Source: Clostridiales bacterium
Lineage (GTDB): Bacteria; Bacillota; Clostridia; Christensenellales; Aristaeellaceae
NCBI GenBank assembly: GCA_004554085.1
Contig: SFNY01000056.1
Span: forward strand, 1-24,918
Length of the DNA: 24,918 nucleotides
Direction of reading: 5' to 3'
Part shown: one piece after another, positions 14,005 through 21,095 of the stretch
Position numbering within the stretch: the first letter of the stretch is position 1
How the letters are laid out: every line of letters begins with the position of its first letter
Notes under the pieces: generated by a model
Told to the model about the DNA's origin: nothing
The model's input: only the letters and a program-made list of their open reading frames with translations
Database searches by the model: none
Position numbers and translations under genes: made by a program

Positions 14005-15678
14005 GTGGCAAAAAAGAACAAATCACCCAAGCTGAAGATCATACCGTTGGGCGGCCTGGGCGAGATTGGTAAGAACCTGACGGTACTGGAATATGAGGAC
14101 GACATCATCGTGGTGGATCTGGGCTCCATCTTCCCGCGCGAGGACATGCCGGGCGTGGATCTGGTGATCCCGGACATCAGCTATCTGGAGAAGAATCAGC
14201 AGAAGATTCGCGGCTACTTCTTCACCCACGGCCACGAGGACCACATCGGCGCGGTGCCCTACATCCTGCGCAAGATTCCCGCGCCCATGTACGGAACGCG
14301 GCTGACCTTGGCACTGTGCGAGCACAAGCTGAAGGAGCACCGGCTCACCGGCGTCGCACCGCTCAATGAGGTGGAGCCGGGCGACGTGGTGTCCGCAGGC
14401 GCGTTCAAGGTGGAGTTCGTGCGCGTGAACCACTCCATTGCGGGCGCGTGCGCGCTGGCCATCACCACGCCGGTGGGCGTGGTGTTCCACACGGGCGACT
14501 TCAAGGTGGATTACACGCCGCTGGCGGGCCAGCCCATCGACCTGGGCCGCATCGCGGAGATCGGCAACCAGGGCGTGCTGGCGCTGATGGCGGATTCCAC
14601 CAACGTGGAGCGCCCCGGCTACACCATGTCCGAAAAGAAGGTGGCGCAGACCTTCCGCAACCTGTTTGAAAAGGCGACGGGCCGCGTCATCATCGCCATG
14701 TTTGCCAGCAACGTCTACCGCATCCAGTCGGTCATCGAATCCTCGGTGGAGTACGGCCGCAAGGTGTGCCTGATTGGCCGCAGCATGGTCAACGTTTCCC
14801 GCGTGTCCATGCAGCTGGGCTATCTGAAGATCCCCGAGGGCAGCCTGATCACCGTGGACGAGCTGGACCGCTACCCCGACGACAAGATCACCGTCGTGAC
14901 CACCGGCAGCCAGGGCGAGCCCATGAGCGGCCTTTCCCGCATGGCCTTCGCCGAGCACCGCAAGATGGAGCTGCGGGAGAGCGACATGGTCATTCTGTCT
15001 GCGTCCCCGATCCCGGGCAACGAGAAGTCCATCTCCCGGGTCATCAACCAGCTGTTCCGCATCGGCTGCAACGTGATCTACGAATCCCTGGCCGAGGTGC
15101 ACGTCTCCGGACACGCCCGCCAGGAGGAGCTCAAGCTGATTCATACGCTGCTGCGCCCGAAGTTCTTCATTCCGGTGCACGGCGAGTACCGCCACCTGCA
15201 CCACCACGCCGAGCTGGCAAAGCTTCTGGGCATGCCGGAGGACAACGTGGTGATCGCGGAGATCGGCGACGTGATCGAGCTGGATCAGAACAAGCTGGAC
15301 GTGACCGGCGTGGTGCCCAACGGCTCCGTGTTGATCGACGGCCTGGGCGTGGGCGACGTGGGCGCGGTGGTGCTGCGCGACCGCAAGCACCTGGCGGAGG
15401 ACGGCCTGCTGATCGTCGTCATGGGCGTGGATCACGACCTTGGAACCGTGGTCTCTGGCCCGGACATCATCAGCCGCGGCTTCGTGTACATGCGCGAAGC
15501 GGACGAGCTGATCGACGGCGCGCGCGAGGCCGCAACCCGCGCGATCGAGGCCTTTGGGCCCATCGATTCGTCCGAGTGGAGCCACCTGAAGAACGATGTG
15601 CGCGACTCCGTGCAGCGCTACATCTACGATACCATCAAGCGAAACCCGATGATCATGCCGATCATCGTCGAGATCTAA
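14005..15678 (+). CDS. rnjA: Ribonuclease J
   Basis: A 557-residue metallo-beta-lactamase/beta-CASP RNase, the usual length of RNase J1. It is a 5'-3' exonuclease and endonuclease central to RNA decay and rRNA maturation in the cytoplasm. Motifs: PLGGLGEIGKN at the N-terminus, the zinc motif HGHEDH (75-80), HTGDFKVD, the beta-CASP segment MADSTNVERPGYTMSE with FASNVYRIQ, SGHA and IPVHGEYRHL, and the C-terminal domain. The start is GTG 14005, with AAAGGAGG (13991-13998) six bases upstream. An ATG-started alternative would lose the N-terminal strand. It is followed after 11 bases by the YlbF-family gene. I cannot tell RNase J1 from J2 orthology without comparison. Confidence 0.96.
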   Translation: MAKKNKSPKLKIIPLGGLGEIGKNLTVLEYEDDIIVVDLGSIFPREDMPGVDLVIPDISYLEKNQQKIRGYFFTHGHEDHIGAVPYILRKIPAPMYGTRLTLALCEHKLKEHRLTGVAPLNEVEPGDVVSAGAFKVEFVRVNHSIAGACALAITTPVGVVFHTGDFKVDYTPLAGQPIDLGRIAEIGNQGVLALMADSTNVERPGYTMSEKKVAQTFRNLFEKATGRVIIAMFASNVYRIQSVIESSVEYGRKVCLIGRSMVNVSRVSMQLGYLKIPEGSLITVDELDRYPDDKITVVTTGSQGEPMSGLSRMAFAEHRKMELRESDMVILSASPIPGNEKSISRVINQLFRIGCNVIYESLAEVHVSGHARQEELKLIHTLLRPKFFIPVHGEYRHLHHHAELAKLLGMPEDNVVIAEIGDVIELDQNKLDVTGVVPNGSVLIDGLGVGDVGAVVLRDRKHLAEDGLLIVVMGVDHDLGTVVSGPDIISRGFVYMREADELIDGAREAATRAIEAFGPIDSSEWSHLKNDVRDSVQRYIYDTIKRNPMIMPIIVEI

Positions 15679-15689
15679 TCGGAGGCAAT

Positions 15690-16040
15690 ATGAATCCCTA
15701 CGACCAGGCCCATGCCCTTGCCAGGGCGCTGAAGGAGAGCGAGGAATACCGCGAGTACGCCCGATTGAAGGACGTCGCCTACGAGGACGCCACCAACAAG
15801 GCGCTGCTGGACGAATACAAGAAGCTGCAATTCCGCATGCAGGCAAAGCTGGCCTCCGGCGAAAACATGCCGGAGGAGGACTTCCGCCGTCTTCAACAGA
15901 TCGGAACGCTGTTGCAGTTCAATCCGGATGTGAGCAGCTATCTGATGGCGGAGTTCCGCTTTCAGCGCATGCTGACGGACATCTTCAAGATTCTGGCGGA
16001 CGTTGCGGGCGTGGATCTGGACATGCTCGCCCAGGGCTGA
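15690..16040 (+). CDS. YlbF/YmcA-family protein
   Basis: A 116-residue, all-helical protein (MNPYDQAHALARALKESEEY, then EYKKLQFRMQAKLASGE and LMAEFRFQRMLTDIFKILAD). This is the Com_YlbF pattern. In Bacillus subtilis YlbF, YmcA and YaaT form the Ric complex, which carries Fe-S clusters, affects RNase Y-dependent mRNA maturation and is needed for sporulation and competence. The position directly after RNase J fits a link to RNA processing. I cannot say which of the paralogues (YlbF or YmcA) it matches. ATG 15690 has GGAGG four bases upstream and lies 11 bases after rnjA. Confidence 0.85.
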   Translation: MNPYDQAHALARALKESEEYREYARLKDVAYEDATNKALLDEYKKLQFRMQAKLASGENMPEEDFRRLQQIGTLLQFNPDVSSYLMAEFRFQRMLTDIFKILADVAGVDLDMLAQG

Positions 16041-16053
16041 CGGAGGAGAAACC

Positions 16054-17343
16054 ATGGCAGACAGAAAACGGCGCGCACGCCGCAGGGCCCGGCCCCGGCA
16101 GGCGGTTCAGACCGAGCGCTACAACATCAAGACCCTGCACGAGGATCGGGAATATGGCCTGTACTGGTATGCATGGGTCTGGAAGATCCTGCGCCCGGTT
16201 CTGATCTTTCTCTGCAGCTTTCTGATCGTCATCGGCATGGTGAACTACGGCTACAACAAGGTTTACGACAACTATCTGGGCCCGGTGGACGCGCAAGACA
16301 CCGCCAGGGTGAAGTTCGAGATCGAGTCCGGCCAGTCGGTGACCGCCATCGGCGCGAATCTGGAGAAGCAGCAGCTGATTCACAGCGGCAGCATCTTCAA
16401 GTACCTGGTGCAGTTCGAGGGCCTCACCAATCAGCTGAGCTACGGCAGCTTCGAGCTCTCGCCGTCCATGACCGTCAACCAGATCATCGCTGAGCTGACC
16501 AGCGGCAGCCAGACCAACGAGCGCACGATCACCATCGTCCCCGGCTGGACCTGCGAGGACATCGCCGACTATCTGGTGGGCGAGGGCGCGATCGACAGCG
16601 CCGAGGAATTCCTGACCCTGTGCAACGACGTGGATCGCTTCGTGGGCGATTCCTACGCGCTCAAGGCAGCGCAGGATGCGGGCACGCTGGCGGGCCGCAA
16701 GTACGCGCTGGAGGGCTACCTCGCGCCCGACACCTACCGCGTGTTCCGCTCCGCATCCGCAGAGAGCATCATCGCCACGCTGCTTGCCCAGCACAACAGC
16801 GTCATCGACAGCGTCTACTACGCCCAGGACGTGCAGTACCGCATCGAGGAGGACGGCAGCTACACCGCGGTGGAGGGCTACGAGAGCGATCTCACCATGG
16901 ACCAGTACATCATCCTGGCCTCCATGATCGAGAAGGAGGCCAAGCCCGAGGACTACGCGAAGGTCTCCGCCGTGTTCCACAACCGCCTGAAGCACGGCTG
17001 GAAGCTGGAGAGCGATCCCACCGCCACCTACACCTTCGGCCTGACGCACTACATCCTCAGTCAGGAGGAGCTGACCGACCAGAACCTGTACAACACCTAC
17101 GTGGTGAGCGGCCTTCCCATCGGCCCGATCTGCAATCCCTCCACGGCGGCGCTGAAGGCCGCGATGAACCCGGACATGGATTACATCGAGCAGGGCTACA
17201 TGTACTTCTGCGCCACGGATCCGGGAACCGGCGAGCTGGCCTTCGCCATCACCCGCGAGGAGCATCAGCAGAACGTCGCTCGCTACCAGCAGATGTGGGC
17301 GGATTACGACGCGCAGCACGCCGCGCGATCCAGCGAGGGTTGA
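16054..17343 (+). CDS. mltG: Endolytic murein transglycosylase MltG
   Basis: A 429-residue YceG/MltG protein. Residues 1-43 are basic and cytoplasmic. Residues about 44-66 are the single membrane helix, and the rest is outside. A LysM-like subdomain (VKFEIESGQSVTAIGANLEK) precedes the catalytic domain. That domain has LEGYLAPDTYRV, ASMIEKEAKPEDYAKVSAVF with the catalytic Glu in the IEKE motif (292-295), HNRLKHGWKLESDPT and GLPIGPICNPSTAALKAAMNP. MltG cuts nascent glycan strands and sets their length. The ATG at 16054 follows CGGAGGAG. It lies 13 bases after the YlbF-family gene in the same run. The N-terminal tail is unusually Arg-rich. Confidence 0.94.
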   Translation: MADRKRRARRRARPRQAVQTERYNIKTLHEDREYGLYWYAWVWKILRPVLIFLCSFLIVIGMVNYGYNKVYDNYLGPVDAQDTARVKFEIESGQSVTAIGANLEKQQLIHSGSIFKYLVQFEGLTNQLSYGSFELSPSMTVNQIIAELTSGSQTNERTITIVPGWTCEDIADYLVGEGAIDSAEEFLTLCNDVDRFVGDSYALKAAQDAGTLAGRKYALEGYLAPDTYRVFRSASAESIIATLLAQHNSVIDSVYYAQDVQYRIEEDGSYTAVEGYESDLTMDQYIILASMIEKEAKPEDYAKVSAVFHNRLKHGWKLESDPTATYTFGLTHYILSQEELTDQNLYNTYVVSGLPIGPICNPSTAALKAAMNPDMDYIEQGYMYFCATDPGTGELAFAITREEHQQNVARYQQMWADYDAQHAARSSEG

Positions 17344-17412
17344 GGGACGTGCACGAGAATTTCATCTGAGCAATAGAATGTAGGGCAGACTTCCCAAAAG
17401 GAGGAACGCCCT

Positions 17413-18099
17413 ATGTTCATTGAGGAGATCCTGCTCTACCTGGCGGAGAGCGCATGGACGCTGGTGCTGCACCTCTCGGCGAAGAGCAGCTTTCCCGCGC
17501 CGCTGTCCTCGGAGGAGGAAGCGCAGCTGGTGCAGGCCATGATTACGGGGGACGGCGCGGCACGGGACAAACTGATCGAGCACAACCTGCGCCTGGTGGC
17601 GCACATCGCCAAGAAGTACCGCGCCAGCGGCTGCGATCCGGACGATCTGGTGTCCATCGGCTCCATCGGACTGATCAAGGCCGTACATACCTTTCGGCCC
17701 GAGGCGGGTCGGCTGACAACCTATGCCTCGCGCTGCATCGAGAACGAGATTCTGATGCACCTGCGCGCCAATCGCAAGCTGCGCAACACCGTGACCATGA
17801 GCGACAGCGCGACCTTCGACAAGGAAGGAAATGAGGTGCAGCTCACCGACCTGATGGGCACTGACCGGGACGTGGTCTCCGACGAGGTGGAAATGCGCAT
17901 CAGCAGCCGCCGGGTTCTGGAGCTGATTGATCAGGTGCTGGATCCGCGGCAGGCGCAGGTCATCCGCCTGCGCTACGGACTGGAGGACGGATGCTTTCAT
18001 CCCCAGCACGAGGTGGCGAAGCGGCTGGGCATCTCCCGCAGCTACGTGTCCCGCATCGAGAAGCGGGCGCTGGAGATTCTGAAAAATCACATGGAATGA
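17413..18099 (+). CDS. sigK: RNA polymerase sigma factor SigK (pro-sigma-K), uninterrupted
   Basis: A 228-residue sigma-70 factor with the SigK layout. A hydrophobic N-terminal pro-sequence (LLYLAESAWTLVLHLSAK) is followed by FPAPLSSEEEAQLV. Region 2 is IEHNLRLVAHIAKKY with DLVSIGSIGLIKAV, TYASRCIENEILMHLR and DKEGNEV. Region 4 ends GISRSYVSRIEKRALEIL. SigK runs the last mother-cell programme of sporulation (coat, lysis). In Bacillus subtilis the pro-sequence is removed by SpoIVFB. No skin-type element interrupts the gene here. The RBS is AAAAGGAGG eight bases before the ATG. It sits 69 bases after mltG with no terminator between. I could not find a convincing sigma-E promoter in that gap, so its control is open. 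This gene is the best sign that the organism sporulates. Confidence 0.93.
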   Translation: MFIEEILLYLAESAWTLVLHLSAKSSFPAPLSSEEEAQLVQAMITGDGAARDKLIEHNLRLVAHIAKKYRASGCDPDDLVSIGSIGLIKAVHTFRPEAGRLTTYASRCIENEILMHLRANRKLRNTVTMSDSATFDKEGNEVQLTDLMGTDRDVVSDEVEMRISSRRVLELIDQVLDPRQAQVIRLRYGLEDGCFHPQHEVAKRLGISRSYVSRIEKRALEILKNHME

Positions 18100-18104
18100 A
18101 TGCT

Positions 18105-18132
18105 TTGCAAAGTCTGGCACTTGTGTTATAAT
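18105..18132 (+). promoter_or_regulatory. Sigma-A promoter of the DprA-like gene, extended -10
   Basis: TTGCAA (18105-18110), 16 bases, and TATAAT (18127-18132) preceded by TGT. It begins 6 bases after the sigK stop codon, so the DprA-like gene is not simply part of the sigK transcript. Confidence 0.85.
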
Positions 18133-18133
18133 A

Positions 18134-18149
18134 GTCACAAGTATGTGAC
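18134..18149. promoter_or_regulatory. Operator-like dyad at the DprA-like transcription start
   Basis: GTCACA (18134-18139) and TGTGAC (18144-18149) are perfect arms around AGTA, starting one base after the -10 box and covering the expected start site. The position suits a repressor site. A short RNA hairpin is the alternative, since the arms would be at the 5' end of the transcript. Confidence 0.5.
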
Positions 18150-18165
18150 GAATGGGGGAGTGCGC

Positions 18166-19131
18166 TTGAACTATTCCGATGATGCATTTGTGACGATGCT
18201 GCTGTCCATGGCGCTGTCGCCCAACAAGGAGGAATACGCGCGCCCCTACGGCACGCAGGAGCTCAAGCGCCTGGAGGAGCGGGTGCACAAGAGCGGCCTG
18301 TTTCACATCGGCAGGCTGATGAACGTAGACATCAGCGGGCTGATGTTCCAGCTGGACGTGTCCGAGGAGGAGGCCTACCGCATCTATACCCTGCTCAACC
18401 GCAGCGTGCAGCTGAGCTACACGGTGGAGAATTACCTTCGCCAGGGCATCGAGGTGGTCACCTGCTACGATGACGAGTATCCCCAGCGCCTGAAGCGGCG
18501 CATGGAGGACGCTGCGCCGCCGGTGTTCTACCGCTGCGGAAATGCCGAGCTGCTCTCGAGGCCGATGCTGGCCATCGTGGGCATCAGCGGGGTCAAGACC
18601 AGCCCGGAGGTGCGGGACTCCATCGAGACGCTGGTGCGCAACGGCGCGCGCCTGGGCTACACCATCCTCACCGGCGGTGAGCTGGGCGTGTCCCGGGTGG
18701 CGATGAACTTCGCTCTGGAGTACGGCGGCACGCTGGTGGAGGTACTGGGCGGCGACATGGCGGCGCACGTCCACGAGGACGGCGTGGCGGAGCTGCTGGC
18801 GACGAACCGCGCGGCGGTGATCTCCGTGGAGCACCCCGAGGCGCTGTTCACCGTGAGTCACGCCATCGCCCGCAACAAGCTGCTGTTCTCGCTGGCGGAG
18901 GCGGCCTTCGTGTTCAACACCGACGGCAAGCGCGGCGAGCTGGACGCCATCCGCAACCGCTACTGCGACTGGATCTACGCCTGGACGGGCTACGCGAACA
19001 ATGCGCCGCTGATCGCCCGGGGCGCCATCGCCGCGAGCAACATCCCGAAGCTGGACGTGGACGCGCTCAGCCGCCACTGGAAGAACAGCCAGTCCGAGCA
19101 GCTCAGCCTGTTTGACATGCTGGAGCCCTGA
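18166..19131 (+). CDS. DprA/Smf-like Rossmann-fold protein, divergent
   Basis: A 321-residue protein. The likely start is TTG 18166, with GGGGGAG five bases upstream. A GTG at 18160 overlaps that RBS, and earlier in-frame codons lie before the promoter. The first ~125 residues are helical (two DprA-like N-terminal segments, DVSEEEAYRIYTLLNRS). The SLOG/Rossmann part has LAIVGISGVKTSPEVRDSI, YTILTGGELGVSRVAMNFAL, VEVLGGDMAAHVH, SVEHPEALFTVSHAIARNKLLFSLAEAAFVF. Classic DprA binds ssDNA and loads RecA, with GSR and SGLARGID motifs. Here these read GIS and TGGELGVS, and the usual FPRRNRII is ARNKLLF. The fold is therefore kept while the signature residues are changed. The C-terminus ends QLSLFDML. 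It may be a functional variant or a specialised paralogue. Confidence 0.75.
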   Translation: MNYSDDAFVTMLLSMALSPNKEEYARPYGTQELKRLEERVHKSGLFHIGRLMNVDISGLMFQLDVSEEEAYRIYTLLNRSVQLSYTVENYLRQGIEVVTCYDDEYPQRLKRRMEDAAPPVFYRCGNAELLSRPMLAIVGISGVKTSPEVRDSIETLVRNGARLGYTILTGGELGVSRVAMNFALEYGGTLVEVLGGDMAAHVHEDGVAELLATNRAAVISVEHPEALFTVSHAIARNKLLFSLAEAAFVFNTDGKRGELDAIRNRYCDWIYAWTGYANNAPLIARGAIAASNIPKLDVDALSRHWKNSQSEQLSLFDMLEP

Positions 19132-19155
19132 CGGAGCGAGCATATGCAATAATCT

Positions 19156-19193
19156 GGCCCACAGATCAGCGTAATTGCGTTGATCTGTGGGCC
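19156..19193. terminator. Convergent stem-loop between the DprA-like gene and dapA
   Basis: GGCCCACAGATCA (19156-19168) and TGATCTGTGGGCC (19181-19193) form a perfect 13-bp stem with a 12-base loop. It sits between two converging genes. T-tracts on both sides are weak, so termination efficiency is uncertain. Confidence 0.65.
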
Positions 19194-19223
19194 GCTTTCA
19201 TCCTTGCAGCCTTGCGGAGGTTT

Positions 19224-20120
19224 TCATTCTTCGCCTGCGATCAGCCCCAGACGCTCCAGCTCCCGCCGCAGCGCATCCCGACGTACATCGTCCAGGGGAA
19301 CCAGCGGCGGCCGCAGCGCGTCCTCGATCCGGCCCATCATCGCAAGCGCCGCCTTCACCGGAATGGGGCTGACCTCGCTGAACAGCGCCCGAATCAGCGG
19401 CAGCAGCTCAAATTGCAGCCGCCTGCACGCGCCGGTCTCGCCCCGCAGCCAGCCCATCGCCATGGCGTGCACCTGCTCCGGGGCGACGTTCGCGGCCACC
19501 GAGATCACGCCCCGCGCACCCATCGCCATCATCGGCAGAACCTGATCGTCGTTGCCGCTGTAGATGGCGATGCCCTCGCCCAGCAGCTCGAACAGGCGCA
19601 TGGTCTGGGCCGGGTTCGTGCCCGCTTCCTTGAAGCCGCAGAGCAACGGATGCTTCGCCAGCTCCAGCATCACCTCCGGCGGCAGGTTCAGCCCCGTGCG
19701 CCCGGGTACGTTGTAGACGATGATCGGAACCTGTACGCTGTCCGCGATGGCGTTGTAGTGCTCGATCAGGCCCCGGTGGCTGGCCTTGTTGTAGTAGGGC
19801 GTGACCACCAGCAGGCCGTCCGCGCCCAGGTGCTGGGCCTCGATGGACTGCTCGATGGCGGTGCGCGTGCAGTTCGAGCCCGTGCCCACGTAGAGCGGGA
19901 TGCGCCCGGCGCAGCAGGCGACGGCGCACTCGATGATGGCGCTGCGCTCGGAGGGCGAGATCGTGCACGGCTCGCCGGTGGTTCCCAGCACGATCAGCGC
20001 GTCGGTCCCGGCCTCGATCTGCCAGTCGATCAGCTTTTCAAGGCTCTCGTAATCCACCCGATTCTTGCGAAAGGGCGTGACCAGCGCGACGCCGCTGCCG
20101 TAAAACAGATTTCCCTGCAT
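19224..20120 (-). CDS. dapA: 4-hydroxy-tetrahydrodipicolinate synthase DapA
   Basis: A 298-residue aldolase-type TIM barrel that condenses pyruvate with aspartate semialdehyde, the first committed step to meso-diaminopimelate, lysine and (in spores) dipicolinate. Motifs: VALVTPF, LGTTGEPCTIS (Thr47-Thr48), VGTGSNCT, TPYYNK (Tyr109), IVYNVPGRTG (Tyr136, Arg141) and CGFKEAGTN with Schiff-base Lys164. The ATG at 20120 is preferred over the upstream TTG-type extension because GGGAGGG lies just before it and the family starts there. The gene stands alone: a strong terminator separates it from the acetyltransferase gene upstream, and no other lysine gene is nearby. A dipicolinate supply role would fit a spore former, but that is inference. 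Confidence 0.95.
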   Translation of the reverse strand: MQGNLFYGSGVALVTPFRKNRVDYESLEKLIDWQIEAGTDALIVLGTTGEPCTISPSERSAIIECAVACCAGRIPLYVGTGSNCTRTAIEQSIEAQHLGADGLLVVTPYYNKASHRGLIEHYNAIADSVQVPIIVYNVPGRTGLNLPPEVMLELAKHPLLCGFKEAGTNPAQTMRLFELLGEGIAIYSGNDDQVLPMMAMGARGVISVAANVAPEQVHAMAMGWLRGETGACRRLQFELLPLIRALFSEVSPIPVKAALAMMGRIEDALRPPLVPLDDVRRDALRRELERLGLIAGEE

Positions 20121-20210
20121 GCAATCCCTCCCGAAACTTCGCTCTGTCACAGTCTATTGCGCGGGAGGGGAAATGAGAACAAGACCGACTTCGGACGGAA
20201 TTGCGACACA

Positions 20211-20259
20211 AAAAACAGACTTTGGTATGTTTTGTATTTACAAACCAAAGTCTGTTTTT
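20211..20259 (-). terminator. Strong terminator of the guaA-like/acetyltransferase operon
   Basis: Perfect 16-bp arms (20211-20226 and 20244-20259) ending in A-runs and T-runs, so it can work on both strands. On the minus strand it starts 9 bases after the acetyltransferase stop and ends in a run of six T. It also isolates dapA from read-through. Confidence 0.92.
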
Positions 20260-20268
20260 GAATCCCGA

Positions 20269-21072
20269 TCAGTTCACGTCTACACCGGGATAGCGCAGGA
20301 TCAGCTGCCGCTGCTGGAAGCCGGAGCGCTCCATCACGTGCAGCAGATTGGGGATGCGGGCCTGCACCTCCGCCTGTGCGACCTGAAGGCCGCAGCGCTG
20401 CATCTCCGCGCAGGCGAGCTGCAGCAGGCAGCGGGCAACACCCTTGCGCCGCCAGCGGCGCGCGGTGTGCAGCCAGGTGATCACGCCGCGATCCTCCTCC
20501 TGCCAGAGGATGGTTTCGCCCACCATGCCCGTGGAGGACACGATCAGGATGCGCTTGAAGCCCCTGTGCGCGCGCATCTCCTCCAGCCACTCCTGGTCGT
20601 ACTGCTCGTTGTAGAGCTGGCCGTAGCGCTCCAGGAAGTACTCCTGCTCCAGCGGATCGTCCAGCTCGTCCAGCACCTTCACGCAGCCCAGGGGAAGCTC
20701 GGGTTCCCCGATGTCCCCAAGTGCGCGCTCCATCAGCACCAGACCGTCGCTGTCCCTGAAGCCCAGCACCTTCAGCGCGGCCATGCGCGCGTCGTCCTTC
20801 GGCTCCACCTGGGTAAATACACGGCTGGGCAGGCCGGACTGGCGGGCAATCTCCTTGGCGCGGGCCACGGATGCGCCCAGCAGAGAGTCCGGAACGCGCT
20901 CACCCAGGATGTCCATATAGATGCGCAGCGGGCGCGCGGGGAAGAGCGCCTCGTTCTCGCTGACGTAGATGCGGCATGCGCCCAGAACGGCGCCGCTGCG
21001 CTCGTCCACGGCCTCGAAGGTATTTTCAGCGGGCAGCTCGTCGATCTGCTCGCGCTCGTGTCTCAGGATCAT
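20269..21072 (-). CDS. Tandem-GNAT acetyltransferase
   Basis: A 267-residue protein with two GNAT-like halves. The N-terminal half (about 1-118) is degenerate: AVLGACRIYVSENEALFP, a helical segment, and a typical last strand region LKVLGFRDSDGLVLMER. The C-terminal half (about 127-265) carries the acetyl-CoA site: GMVGETILWQEEDRGVITWL, then the motif A loop RRWRRKGVARCLL and HVMERSGFQQRQLILRY. GNAT enzymes move an acetyl group from acetyl-CoA to an amine; the substrate is unknown. ATG 21072 has GTGAGG seven bases upstream. It follows the GuaA-like gene by 23 bases and is the last gene before a strong terminator. Confidence 0.85.
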   Translation of the reverse strand: MILRHEREQIDELPAENTFEAVDERSGAVLGACRIYVSENEALFPARPLRIYMDILGERVPDSLLGASVARAKEIARQSGLPSRVFTQVEPKDDARMAALKVLGFRDSDGLVLMERALGDIGEPELPLGCVKVLDELDDPLEQEYFLERYGQLYNEQYDQEWLEEMRAHRGFKRILIVSSTGMVGETILWQEEDRGVITWLHTARRWRRKGVARCLLQLACAEMQRCGLQVAQAEVQARIPNLLHVMERSGFQQRQLILRYPGVDVN

Positions 21073-21095
21073 ATTGCAACCTCACTCCAATCTCG

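Noticed and set aside
14023..15846. A 607-codon minus-strand open frame opposite rnjA
   Set aside because: Antisense shadow of RNase J with the same His/Ala/Val-rich composition; no motif and no RBS.
17344..17412. Possible sigma-E promoter before sigK (CAATAGAAT near 17371)
   Set aside because: The -10-like string is imperfect and no -35 element lies at 13-15 bases; too weak to call.
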